Assembly (NCBI GenBank): GCA_021796275.1
Contig: JAJYOI010000009.1
Span: 1-53,103 of the forward strand
Reading direction: 5' to 3'
Length of the DNA: 53,103 nt
Origin: Bacteroidota bacterium
GTDB taxonomy: Bacteria > Bacteroidota > Ignavibacteria > UBA10030 > UBA8401
Shown: one piece after another, positions 9,804-17,556 of the stretch
Layout of the letters: the number at the start of each line of letters is the position of its first letter
Numbering within the stretch: the stretch's first letter is position 1
Translations under genes and position numbers: made by a program
Notes under the pieces: model-generated
Told to the model about the DNA's origin: nothing
The model's input: the letters and a program-made list of their open reading frames with translations, nothing else
Databases searched by the model: none

Positions 9804-10244
9804 TTACTTTCCTGTTAACTCATCAACTTTGTCACGATCAATTTCAATCCATACCGGTGCTTCTTTCGGGTTCGTCATCCCAAGCCCCGTCGCTAAAGCT
9901 CCAATACGATCCAAACTTGATTTTCGGTTGATCTCTGCCTTCAAAACTTCATTTGCGCTTACAATCACATTATATCGGTTCGTCAGGTCGTTGACTTCTT
10001 TCGCAAGCTGATTCACCGCTATAACATTACTTGTATACAGCAGGCTAACGACCGCCAACAAAAAAAGAGCGCCGACAATATTAAAGGTAGAATGTTTGCG
10101 CTTTTCCGCTTTTTTGTTCAGGCGAACGACATATCCCAGAGCTGTTGCCTGCGGATCAGTGGCCACGTCACCATTGTAAATTTGCCGATCTTGCGGCTCG
10201 GCAGATGCATCGGGAAGAATCGTTGTTCGAGCAAGTATCGCCAT
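9804..10244 (-). CDS. ftsL: FtsL-like divisome protein
   Basis: A 146-residue bitopic protein. It has a long N-terminal cytoplasmic part (1-53, hydrophilic, ending KKAEKRKHS), one membrane helix (about 55-77) and a heptad-rich extracytoplasmic segment (about 78-112) that could form a leucine-zipper coiled coil. FtsL sequences are poorly conserved; the call rests on topology, size and the invariant place between rsmH and ftsI. FtsL normally bridges FtsQ/DivIB, FtsB and FtsW-FtsI. The cytoplasmic tail is longer than the E. coli one. Its ATG overlaps the rsmH stop by one base (TGATG). Confidence 0.82.
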   Translation of the reverse strand: MAILARTTILPDASAEPQDRQIYNGDVATDPQATALGYVVRLNKKAEKRKHSTFNIVGALFLLAVVSLLYTSNVIAVNQLAKEVNDLTNRYNVIVSANEVLKAEINRKSSLDRIGALATGLGMTNPKEAPVWIEIDRDKVDELTGK

Positions 10245-11197
10245 CAGAGCCTTTCCGCAGCACGCATTTTTGCGCTCCGCGAACGCGGATTTTGCAATTG
10301 TTCTTCGTCAGAAGCGATGATCGGTTTTTTCGTAATGACGCGCAGTCTCGGCACACGCGGCATATCCGGCAAAAGCTTATGTCCGGATGATACCTTGTCG
10401 GCGGCTTCTACCTGGAAAAAATTTTTCACGATTCTGTCTTCCAGCGAGTGATACGAAATCACGACAATGCGTCCGCCTGCAGCAAGAACTTCCATTGTCT
10501 CACGAAGCGTATTCGACAGATTTTCCAATTCATGATTCACTTCAATCCGCAAAGCCTGGAAAACGCGCGCAAGAGTCTTCACGAAAAATTTCCCGCTTGC
10601 TTTCTCTTCTACAACAAATGCAAGCTCACCCGTCGTTTCGATACGCCGATGTGCACGATGCTCAACAATAGCACGGGCAATCCGCCGGGAAGATTTTTCT
10701 TCGCCGTACCGCCAAAAAACTCTCGCCAATTCTTGTTCCGAATATGTATTCACGACTGTTCGTGCATCAAGCGTTTGCCGTTTATCCATTCTCATATCAA
10801 GCGCGTCATTTGTCCGAAACGAAAATCCTTTTGAGCCTTCATCCAACTGAAACGACGATACACCGATGTCCAGCAGCAACCCGTGAATTTGTCGAACGTT
10901 GCGTTGGCGAAGGATGGCCTGAATATTCGAAACATTGTCATGCACCAAAATTATGTGGCCGCTTCCGATGAACTGCTGAAAATCCGTTGTGGCAGAAAAC
11001 CGCCGCTGTGCTTCTGCAATAGCATCGGCATCAGCATCAATGCCGATAAGTAGTCCGTTAGGGAAAATCTTTTTTGCAATCGCTTCTGCGTGACCGCCGC
11101 CGCCAAGCGTACCGTCAACATACACACCGTCCGCTGTCGTGATAAGCGCATCAACAGCTTCCTTACGCAAAACGGGAATGTGGTATCCATTGCTCAC
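10244..11197 (-). CDS. rsmH: RsmH (MraW), 16S rRNA m4C1402 methyltransferase
   Basis: SAM-dependent methyltransferase that modifies C1402 in the ribosomal P site of 16S rRNA. The 317-residue protein has the N-terminal substrate motif YHIPVL (5-10), the SAM loop VDGTLGGGGHAEAI (28-40) and downstream LLDIGVSSFQLD, GFSFR and the C-terminal ISYHSLEDRIVKNFF, all characteristic of RsmH. The start codon is GTG at 11197. An ATG start would cut into the conserved N-terminus. It lies 26 nt after the mraZ stop. Confidence 0.96.
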   Translation of the reverse strand: MSNGYHIPVLRKEAVDALITTADGVYVDGTLGGGGHAEAIAKKIFPNGLLIGIDADADAIAEAQRRFSATTDFQQFIGSGHIILVHDNVSNIQAILRQRNVRQIHGLLLDIGVSSFQLDEGSKGFSFRTNDALDMRMDKRQTLDARTVVNTYSEQELARVFWRYGEEKSSRRIARAIVEHRAHRRIETTGELAFVVEEKASGKFFVKTLARVFQALRIEVNHELENLSNTLRETMEVLAAGGRIVVISYHSLEDRIVKNFFQVEAADKVSSGHKLLPDMPRVPRLRVITKKPIIASDEEQLQNPRSRSAKMRAAERL

Positions 11198-11223
11198 GCA
11201 ATTCGGTTGAAAACAAACGCGTT

Positions 11224-11676
11224 CTATTCTGTCGTCGGTTTCAATACAGCCGCTGCAACGTTTTCATAACTGTCGTGCTGCGATGCGATGTACTCATCGT
11301 ACATCCGCGGATTCCACACTTCAATATGTTCCAGCACACCAAGGATCAGCACTTCGTTTTCAATTTTCGCAAATTGCAAAAGTTCTTTGGGAAGGATGAT
11401 ACGGGATTGGCCGTCGAGCTGCGCTTCGGTTGCCCATTGCAATAATGTTCGCATCACAAAGCGATGTTTCGGATCGGAAGAAGACAGCTTTCGGATTGAT
11501 TGCTCAAGCTTTGCCCATTCGTCATTCGGATAGATGAACAGACAGGACTCGAATCCTCGCGTGATAACAAAAAGATCGTTGGCGTCGGAAGAAACATTTT
11601 TCCGCATTTTTGCAGGAATGTTTATCCGGCCCTTGCTGTCCACCGAATAACTAAATGAACCTTTAAATGTCGACAT
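11224..11676 (-). CDS. mraZ: MraZ, transcriptional regulator of the dcw cluster
   Basis: DNA-binding protein with two AbrB/SpoVT-like swapped-hairpin domains. The N-terminal half FKGSFSYSVDSKGRINIPAK (4-23) and the second half WATEAQLDGQSRIILPKE carry the paired D-x(n)-GR-I-(IL)P motif of MraZ. Length (150) is normal. MraZ forms ring oligomers that bind TGGGN repeats ahead of its own gene, and such repeats are present at 11726-11750. The gene is the first of the dcw operon, so it is probably autoregulated and controls the whole cluster. Confidence 0.95.
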   Translation of the reverse strand: MSTFKGSFSYSVDSKGRINIPAKMRKNVSSDANDLFVITRGFESCLFIYPNDEWAKLEQSIRKLSSSDPKHRFVMRTLLQWATEAQLDGQSRIILPKELLQFAKIENEVLILGVLEHIEVWNPRMYDEYIASQHDSYENVAAAVLKPTTE

Positions 11677-11725
11677 TGCCTATCCCACGAAATAATTAAA
11701 ATTGCTCTTTTTGATTCTTTTCCTT

Positions 11726-11750
11726 CCCACCAACCACCCACTTTTACCCA
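11726..11750 (-). promoter_or_regulatory. MraZ operator: three TGGG boxes at 10-11 bp spacing
   Basis: On the minus strand TGGG occurs at 11750-11747, 11740-11737 and 11729-11726, i.e. one DNA turn apart, 50-74 bp before the mraZ start. This matches the published MraZ site (TGGGN boxes separated by about 5 nt). A fourth TGGG at 11687-11684 is next to the mraZ ribosome binding site and may be coincidental. The boxes begin about 14 bp after the predicted -10 element, so a bound MraZ ring would sit over or just beyond the transcription start. The inference is negative autoregulation. Confidence 0.75.
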
Positions 11751-11763
11751 CAAACATGCACGA

Positions 11764-11791
11764 AATGTACGCAATTCTCAGATAAAGTCAA
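11764..11791 (-). promoter_or_regulatory. Predicted promoter of the mraZ/dcw operon
   Basis: On the minus strand TTGACT (11791-11786) is followed after 16 bp by TACATT (11769-11764). This resembles a standard housekeeping sigma factor promoter and is placed directly upstream of the MraZ boxes. Predicted only from sequence; the start site has not been measured. Confidence 0.55.
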
Positions 11792-11919
11792 GCGAAAAAT
11801 ATCAGATTTTTCGAGGATTGTTACGTGCAGCACAGAAAACCGGCGTCGGGGTGAACGAATAAGTTGTTACACCGATTATTTTAATTGATTACGAAATGGT
11901 GACATTGTTTTTACTTTGA

Positions 11920-11941
11920 AAACCACATTTGACGGTGGTTT
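11920..11941 (-). terminator. Possible weak terminator after the HAD gene
   Basis: Inverted repeat AAACCAC / GTGGTTT (11920-11926 and 11935-11941) with an 8-nt loop. It lies 29 nt past the stop of the HAD gene and is followed on the minus strand by only a short T tract, so it is a weak intrinsic terminator candidate separating mfd-HAD from the dcw operon. Confidence 0.35.
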
Positions 11942-11969
11942 CTTATTGGAAGGCTCTATCCGTGAAATA

Positions 11970-12569
11970 TTATTGCAGAATGGCAGCCAGTTCGCTGCGG
12001 AGTTGTGCGGGTGTTTGAAAAATAAGCCCCTCCATTCCTACAGCCTGTGCTGCAGAAATATTTTCCGGTATGTCATCAATAAAAAGGAGCGATGACGGAT
12101 CGGAATTCAAAGCGTTAATAACATGAAAGTACACGTGCGGGTCGGGTTTTACTGCGCCGATCTTATACGATAAAAAGTGAAGAGGTATCTTTTGAATGAG
12201 CGGTATTGTCAAGGCGGCGTATTTAAAGTGCGCTTCATTTGTATTGCTCAAGATTGCCGTACGGTATTGCTGCTGAACTCGCGCAACAATCGGCGCCATA
12301 TCTTTCTTTTCGCCGCCAACGATGGCATTCCATGCTTCGAATAATTCCCGGTGAGAAAACCGTTTCCCGAAAAATGTACTAAGAGAGGCGAAGAATTCTT
12401 CGGTTGACATTTTCCCAGTTTCATACTTGAAAGCTAATAATTCAAGTTTTTTCTCCGAAAAAATTCCGGTGCCGCGATGATTCAATCGCAGTGCGCGGGA
12501 AAATGCCCTGAAGTCAATATCCATCAATACTCTGCCGAGATCAAAAATAACTGTCGTAATTGTGTTCAT
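11970..12569 (-). CDS. HAD-superfamily phosphatase, YihX-like
   Basis: A 199-residue haloacid dehalogenase-type hydrolase. Motif I is FDLGRVLMDIDF with the nucleophile Asp10. The third position after it is Gly rather than Asp, as in the FDLGxVL subfamily that includes E. coli YihX, a glucose-1-phosphate phosphatase. Motif II is LSNTNE (Ser108), motif III Lys141 in GAVKPDP, motif IV FIDDIPEN (Asp165, Asp166). An alpha-helical cap lies between motifs I and II. The substrate cannot be deduced. The gene starts 17 nt after the mfd stop and is probably cotranscribed with it. Confidence 0.85.
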   Translation of the reverse strand: MNTITTVIFDLGRVLMDIDFRAFSRALRLNHRGTGIFSEKKLELLAFKYETGKMSTEEFFASLSTFFGKRFSHRELFEAWNAIVGGEKKDMAPIVARVQQQYRTAILSNTNEAHFKYAALTIPLIQKIPLHFLSYKIGAVKPDPHVYFHVINALNSDPSSLLFIDDIPENISAAQAVGMEGLIFQTPAQLRSELAAILQ

Positions 12570-12586
12570 AAAAAAATTTTCTATCG

Positions 12587-15500
12587 TTATTTTAAAACTT
12601 CAAGAACAATCCGCGCTTCGCTGAGCCGTTCAACGCCGGATTCTTTTGTAAGGAATGCCTGTAAAAATAAATTCTTCATTTCCTGCTTCAAAACAATTGC
12701 GGGCGATTTTACTTCGCCGGCTTTTGTCATTATAGATTGGAATGCTCCGCTTTCGTAAAATGCTTTCTCTGTTTCTAACGGAAAGTGCAATCGTAGAGCC
12801 CGCTTGTTAAGCTCGACTTTTCGAAAACCAACCTGCGCTCCTAAAATCCGGAGCGACGCAAGAGCAAAAAGATTTTCCGCTTCTTCCATTGGCGTACCGA
12901 AACGGTCTTGCAGCTCAAGGCGAAGCTCGTCAACGGCACGCTGCGTTGTTGCTTTGTACAATCGCCGGTAAAAATCAAGCCGTGCCGAATCATCTTCAAC
13001 ATAAAAATCGGGAATGTACGCATCGAGGTCGGCTTCAATAAGTGTGTCCGTTTGCCGTGCGGCTATCGCCGGTTGGGCGGCAAACAATTCAGAAAATTCC
13101 TGTGTCTTTAATTCGCCCACGGCTTCTTCAAGAATTTTCGTGTACATTTCAAATCCCATTTCCATGATGAATCCGCTTTGCTGCGCGCCGAGCAAATTTC
13201 CTGCGCCGCGTATTTCAAGATCGCGCATGGCAAGATTGAAGCCGGAGCCGAGCTCAGTATATTCTTCAATTGCCTGTAAGCGCTGGAGTGTCGCTTTCGG
13301 AAGCGAGGAAATCGGCGGCACGAGCAAGTACGCATACGCCTGCACGTTCGACCGGCCAACGCGCCCGCGCAGTTGATATAATTCTGCCAACCCGAACCGG
13401 TCTGCGCGATTAATGATCATCGTATTCACGTTCGGAATGTCGAGTCCCGATTCGATGATCTTCGTTGCAATAAGAACATCAAATTTTCTGTCGAGAAAAT
13501 CCACCATCACCTTTTCCAGTTCGTGCCCGTGCATTTGTCCGTGGGCAATGCGGAATTTCGCTTCGGGAATAAATTCCTGAAGCGTCGCAGTGAACATATC
13601 AATATTGCTGATACGGTCGTTGACGATGAATACTTGTCCGCCGCGATGGATTTCCCGCAACACCGCTTCTCGGATCAATTTCTTGTCGAACTGCGCGATC
13701 TCGGTATAAATCGGCAGCCGATTGCGGGGCGGTGTGTTGATAATGGACAGATCGCGCGCGCCCATGAGCGAAAAATGAAGCGTGCGCGGAATCGGTGTTG
13801 CCGTAAGCGAAAGAGTGTCAACGACAGATTTCATTTTGCGCAATTTTTCTTTTGCTGTAACGCCGAACCGTTGCTCTTCGTCAACGACCAGCAAGCCGAG
13901 ATCCTTGAACGCAACATCTTTCGAAAGCAGGCGATGCGTTCCAATGACAATATCCACCGCGCCGGATTTCAAACTTTCCAAAATCATTTTCTGCTCTTTC
14001 GCAGATTTGAATCGTGAAAGCGATTCGATGTGTACCGGATAACGGCTGAGGCGATCAGAGAACGTTACGAAATGCTGCTGCGCAAGAATTGTTGTCGGAA
14101 CAAGCACGGCTGCTTGCTTTCCATCCTGTACCGCTTTGAATGCCGCCCGCACGGCGACTTCAGTCTTCCCAAATCCGACGTCGCCGCAGATCAGCCGGTC
14201 CATCGGATTCGCTGTTTCCATGTCCGCCTTTACATCGAGCGTTGCCTTTGCCTGGTCAGGTGTGTCTTCAAAGATGAACGACGCTTCCATTTCCTTTTGC
14301 CAATGCGAATCGTGTGAAAAGGAAAATCCGGGTTCGTGTTTTCGTTTGGCATAGAGCAGAATCAAATCGCGGGCAATGTCCTTGATTTTTTTCTTGGCGC
14401 GCGATTTTAATTTTTCCCATTCTGCGCTTCCTAATTTATTAAGAAGCGGAATGCGCCCCTCGGCTGAAGAATACTTTTGAATCCGGTTGATGTAATTCAG
14501 ATTGATGAAAAGAATTCCCTGCTCGGCATATTCCAGCTTCGCTGCTTCCTGTTCCGTTCCGCCAACTTTGATTTTTTGAAGTCCGATGAATTTTCCGATG
14601 CCGTGATCAACATGAACGACAAAATCGCCGCGGTGAAGCGACTGTAATTCTTTTTGCGAGATGCCTTTAAAACGCCGTCGTTTCTGAACGCCGCGCCGCT
14701 TGATACGCCCGAAAATTTCATGCTCGGTGAACAGCGCTGTGCGTGCGGAAGGAAAAACGAAACCGGAATGGAATGATTCTGTGGAATAGCGAATCGGAAA
14801 AGCAGGTTTGAGGTTTGTGGTTTGAGGTCTGTGGCGCGAATCCTGATATTCAGAGCTGAAGGACTGAGAGTTTTCATTTTCAGGTATCTCATCTCGGAAC
14901 TCGAATCCCGAGCCTCGAACCGGTTCTTCTTCAATCAACTCCTGAATTCTGTCCAGTTCCTCCTGAGTATCTGATGTGACGACAACATCAAATCCTTTGG
15001 AAGTAAATTCCGCGGCGTGGCTTAGAAAAATTTTCACGCTGCCGTTACAAGTGGGTTGAGAAAGAGAATGAAAGTCAATGCTGCTGTCAGAAGATTTATG
15101 AAGCACCGAATGTACGCAGCGGGAAAATTTTTCCATCCGCGGCATGATATCGGCGAAAGAAAAATCCGTTGCTACGCCTTCGGATTCCAATTCCTGAAAT
15201 TCTTTTTCAAGAAGCTGAGGATCGTCGAGAATAAAAAGCGCCTCTGAAGAAAATAATTCTGTCAGCGGTAATTTCTCCGAAGAGGCAGTGAGCTTGTTCA
15301 TGTCGGGAACAATGCTGACTGACTGCAGTTCGCGAATCGAGCGCTGTGACAGCGCATCGAATTCGCGGATGGATTCAACTGTGTCGCCCCAAAATTCCAG
15401 CCGCACCGGATGTTCACCGATAAAAGGAAATACATCCACAATTCCGCCGCGCACAGCAAAATCGCCGTACGATTCGACAAGCGGCTTGCGCTCAAAACCG

Positions 15501-15976
15501 CGTTCGGTAAGGCGGTCAAGAAACTGTTGAAACGGAATTTCCGAATGAACGCTAAGCTCAATCACCGATGCTGAAAAATCTTTTTTTCCCGGAACACGAT
15601 ATGCCAGCGCGGTCGCATGTGTCACATAAATGCCAGCCGCGTTTGCACTCAACGCGCGAAGCGTTTCCACCTGATTGATTGGCGCAGTCATATCAAGTGA
15701 TTGTGCATCATGAAGCGGTTCGAGAGCGTACAAATGCACATTTGAATCCGGCAAAAGCTGTGCGCAATCGTCGCGTAATTGTTCTGCCACATCTTTTTCC
15801 GAAGCGACAACCACGATCTGTCCGGAAAATTCTTCAAAGAGAAATGATGCAACAAACGCACGTAACGAGCCGGCAGCGCCGCGCAATATGACCGGCTCAT
15901 CGGTGGAAAATGAATGCTGCGCGAGTTGTGCAAACTCCGGAGCAGAAAAAATTTTCTTCTTTATCTCATCAAGCAT
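12587..15976 (-). CDS. mfd: Mfd, transcription-repair coupling factor, with a repeat-derived insert
   Basis: Mfd removes RNA polymerase stalled at DNA damage and recruits the UvrABC machinery. The 1129-residue protein has the UvrB-like N-terminal region (FAVRGGIVDVFPFIGEHPVRLEFWGD), the RNA polymerase interacting domain (about 450-520, GDFVVHVDHGIGKF), and a RecG-like translocase with Walker A GDVGFGKTE (near 600), DEEQRFGV (near 700), TATPIPRTL and QLRGRVGR, then the C-terminal UvrA-masking domain. Residues about 352-391, between the ELIEE helix and the conserved SGFVFPSARTALFTEHEIFGR, are extra compared with usual Mfd proteins. They are encoded by a 117-bp tract with inverted 7-bp repeats (14805-14921). 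The remaining domains look intact, so the gene is probably functional. Confidence 0.95.
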   Translation of the reverse strand: MLDEIKKKIFSAPEFAQLAQHSFSTDEPVILRGAAGSLRAFVASFLFEEFSGQIVVVASEKDVAEQLRDDCAQLLPDSNVHLYALEPLHDAQSLDMTAPINQVETLRALSANAAGIYVTHATALAYRVPGKKDFSASVIELSVHSEIPFQQFLDRLTERGFERKPLVESYGDFAVRGGIVDVFPFIGEHPVRLEFWGDTVESIREFDALSQRSIRELQSVSIVPDMNKLTASSEKLPLTELFSSEALFILDDPQLLEKEFQELESEGVATDFSFADIMPRMEKFSRCVHSVLHKSSDSSIDFHSLSQPTCNGSVKIFLSHAAEFTSKGFDVVVTSDTQEELDRIQELIEEEPVRGSGFEFRDEIPENENSQSFSSEYQDSRHRPQTTNLKPAFPIRYSTESFHSGFVFPSARTALFTEHEIFGRIKRRGVQKRRRFKGISQKELQSLHRGDFVVHVDHGIGKFIGLQKIKVGGTEQEAAKLEYAEQGILFINLNYINRIQKYSSAEGRIPLLNKLGSAEWEKLKSRAKKKIKDIARDLILLYAKRKHEPGFSFSHDSHWQKEMEASFIFEDTPDQAKATLDVKADMETANPMDRLICGDVGFGKTEVAVRAAFKAVQDGKQAAVLVPTTILAQQHFVTFSDRLSRYPVHIESLSRFKSAKEQKMILESLKSGAVDIVIGTHRLLSKDVAFKDLGLLVVDEEQRFGVTAKEKLRKMKSVVDTLSLTATPIPRTLHFSLMGARDLSIINTPPRNRLPIYTEIAQFDKKLIREAVLREIHRGGQVFIVNDRISNIDMFTATLQEFIPEAKFRIAHGQMHGHELEKVMVDFLDRKFDVLIATKIIESGLDIPNVNTMIINRADRFGLAELYQLRGRVGRSNVQAYAYLLVPPISSLPKATLQRLQAIEEYTELGSGFNLAMRDLEIRGAGNLLGAQQSGFIMEMGFEMYTKILEEAVGELKTQEFSELFAAQPAIAARQTDTLIEADLDAYIPDFYVEDDSARLDFYRRLYKATTQRAVDELRLELQDRFGTPMEEAENLFALASLRILGAQVGFRKVELNKRALRLHFPLETEKAFYESGAFQSIMTKAGEVKSPAIVLKQEMKNLFLQAFLTKESGVERLSEARIVLEVLK
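14805..14921. repeat. In-frame element inside mfd with inverted arms of 7-bp tandem words
   Basis: The left arm (14805-14832, plus strand) is four 7-bp units of the form GGTTTGN. The right arm (14921-14894, minus strand) is four 7-bp units beginning with GGTTCGA. Comparing the arms unit by unit gives 19 identical bases of 28; six of the differences would still allow G-U pairing in plus-strand RNA. The element is 117 bp, exactly 39 codons, so it keeps the mfd frame. Its design resembles the intergenic elements at 36699-36755 and 46040-46124. Confidence 0.7.
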
Positions 15977-16013
15977 AATCTAACTGAAGCGTATAAACAA
16001 ACCTACCCCTGCC

Positions 16014-16034
16014 GAATCCGCCTCCGGCGGATTC
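16014..16034. repeat. Palindromic repeat, copy 1
   Basis: A perfect 9-bp inverted repeat GAATCCGCC / GGCGGATTC with the 3-nt loop TCC, followed by AGCA. A second copy at 20948-20964 shares the core and the trailing AGCA. It lies in the 230-bp gap between the divergent mfd and the glycosyltransferase gene; the arm sequence partly recurs at 16048-16055 (AATCCGCC). Confidence 0.65.
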
Positions 16035-16206
16035 AGCAAGGTTGAAAATCCGCCGTGTTCGAAAGGAACTTCTTTGGAGCCTCATCTTTTGGCGGAATGG
16101 AAAAAGATACGGAAAAATAGGCGGTGTTCAAAAGGATAACGGAGTAACCAGTTGCTTGTCTCAGCGAATGTTGGTACAATGATGCGTTGTTGAAAACCCT
16201 TAAAGA

Positions 16207-17520
16207 ATGCTTTCCCAAAGAGAAAAAAAGCAGCTTTTCGTTCTCGCATTTGCATGTTTTGCGGTGCGGCTTTTTGCCGCCTTCTTCATTCACGCAGAAC
16301 TTGCATCGGATGCCGCTGACTATGTACAGATCGCATACAATATCATGCAGGGAAAAGGATTTTCACTTGACGGGCATTTGACCTCATATCGCCCGCCGGC
16401 GTATCCGTTCTTCCTTGCCGGAATTCTTTCAATCTTCCCAACACTCCAAGCCGCAATAATCGCTCAGGCAGTCTTCGAAACAATCACAGCAGTTTCGCTT
16501 TTCTTTATCGGAAAAAATATTTTCTCTGTGCGCACCGGATTTCTGGCAATGCTCTTCTGGACATTTTTTCCGGCCAGTTTTTTACAAGTACCATTTCTTT
16601 TTTCTGAGCCGATGTTCACAGCAATCATCATGGGAAGTTTTGCACTTCTTCTCCGCCAGCAAAACTACAAACTGTCTTTGTTCCTTGTCATTGGAATTCT
16701 GTGGGGAATTGCCGTCCTCATAAAACCGCAGAGCATCGTCATTCCCGTTTTGTATTTTGGATGGCTCACAGTAAGAAAAGAGCCGCGTTTGCCCTTGCTC
16801 AAAAAAAGTGCCGCGACACTTGCCGGAATAATTCTTCTTCTCTCGCCGTGGATTGTACGAAACATGGAAGAATTTAACCAGCCGATCATCGTGTCAAACG
16901 GCGGTGTCAATTTTTGGATCGGCAACAATGAGCACGCCACCGGCGGATATTATTTCCCGGCAGAAAATAATCCGTTGGCAAACGTAAGGAGTGAAATTGA
17001 ACGCAGCGATCTCGGTTACGCACTCGGCATACAATTCATCATGCATCATCCGCTGCGCGCTGTATATTTATCCGGTATGAAACTTGCGTATCTTTTTTCG
17101 TTAGAATCGCCGCTGGCAATTTCGTTAACAACAAACGGCAATCTCTACAAAAAATCTTTTTCGGCAAAGTACAGGGAAACGCCGCTGCCACTTCTCGCCG
17201 GAATTAACATGCCGTACATGATTTTTCTTCTGGTTGGGATTTACGGTTTCGTCCGCATGCCGATGCATCGTTCCACCATGCATTTGTTTCTGCTTGCTTT
17301 CGTTATTGGATGGGCAATGGTGCACATTCCGTTTTTCGGCATCTCCCGGTACCACTATCCGCTGCTTCCAATTTTTGCTGTATCATCCGCGTACGCAGTT
17401 GCAGAGCGGAATGAAATAAAAAACAATCTTACGGCACAAAGAAAAATAATAGCCGGAGCAAGCGCGCTTTTTCTCGTTATGGTTTGGATCGGTGAAATTG
17501 TTACGGTTTATGTGCGGTGA
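16207..17520 (+). CDS. GT39/PMT-like polyprenyl-phosphate-sugar glycosyltransferase, membrane
   Basis: A 437-residue membrane protein with about ten hydrophobic segments. The first external loop SDAADYVQIAYNIMQGKGFS (30-49) followed by YRPPAYPFFLAG is typical of the ArnT/PMT_2 superfamily, where an acidic residue in this loop is catalytic. Such enzymes transfer a sugar from a polyprenyl-phosphate donor to lipid, glycan or protein on the outer face of the inner membrane. The acceptor here is unknown. The ATG at 207 of this 16-kb block is preceded by AAAGA. The gene is divergent from mfd and convergent with the GT4 gene, which suggests a small glycan-building locus. Confidence 0.78.
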   Translation: MLSQREKKQLFVLAFACFAVRLFAAFFIHAELASDAADYVQIAYNIMQGKGFSLDGHLTSYRPPAYPFFLAGILSIFPTLQAAIIAQAVFETITAVSLFFIGKNIFSVRTGFLAMLFWTFFPASFLQVPFLFSEPMFTAIIMGSFALLLRQQNYKLSLFLVIGILWGIAVLIKPQSIVIPVLYFGWLTVRKEPRLPLLKKSAATLAGIILLLSPWIVRNMEEFNQPIIVSNGGVNFWIGNNEHATGGYYFPAENNPLANVRSEIERSDLGYALGIQFIMHHPLRAVYLSGMKLAYLFSLESPLAISLTTNGNLYKKSFSAKYRETPLPLLAGINMPYMIFLLVGIYGFVRMPMHRSTMHLFLLAFVIGWAMVHIPFFGISRYHYPLLPIFAVSSAYAVAERNEIKNNLTAQRKIIAGASALFLVMVWIGEIVTVYVR

Positions 17521-17532
17521 GATTTAATTTTC

Positions 17533-17556
17533 TTCGTGACTTTGCGGCTTAGTGGT
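17533..17556. repeat. Three 8-bp tandem words at a convergent gene junction
   Basis: Three successive 8-bp units of the pattern TTNGNGNN (17533-17540, 17541-17548, 17549-17556) lie between the stops of the two convergent glycosyltransferase genes, the last covering the stop codon of the minus-strand gene. No opposing arm is visible, so this may be one arm of the class seen at 36.7 and 46.1 kb, or a chance low-complexity tract. Confidence 0.4.

Noticed and set aside
14805..14832. Tandem 7-bp words read as a CRISPR or simple satellite
   Set aside because: Units are only 7 bp with no spacers, and the inverted partner arm at 14894-14921 shows that it is a palindromic element.
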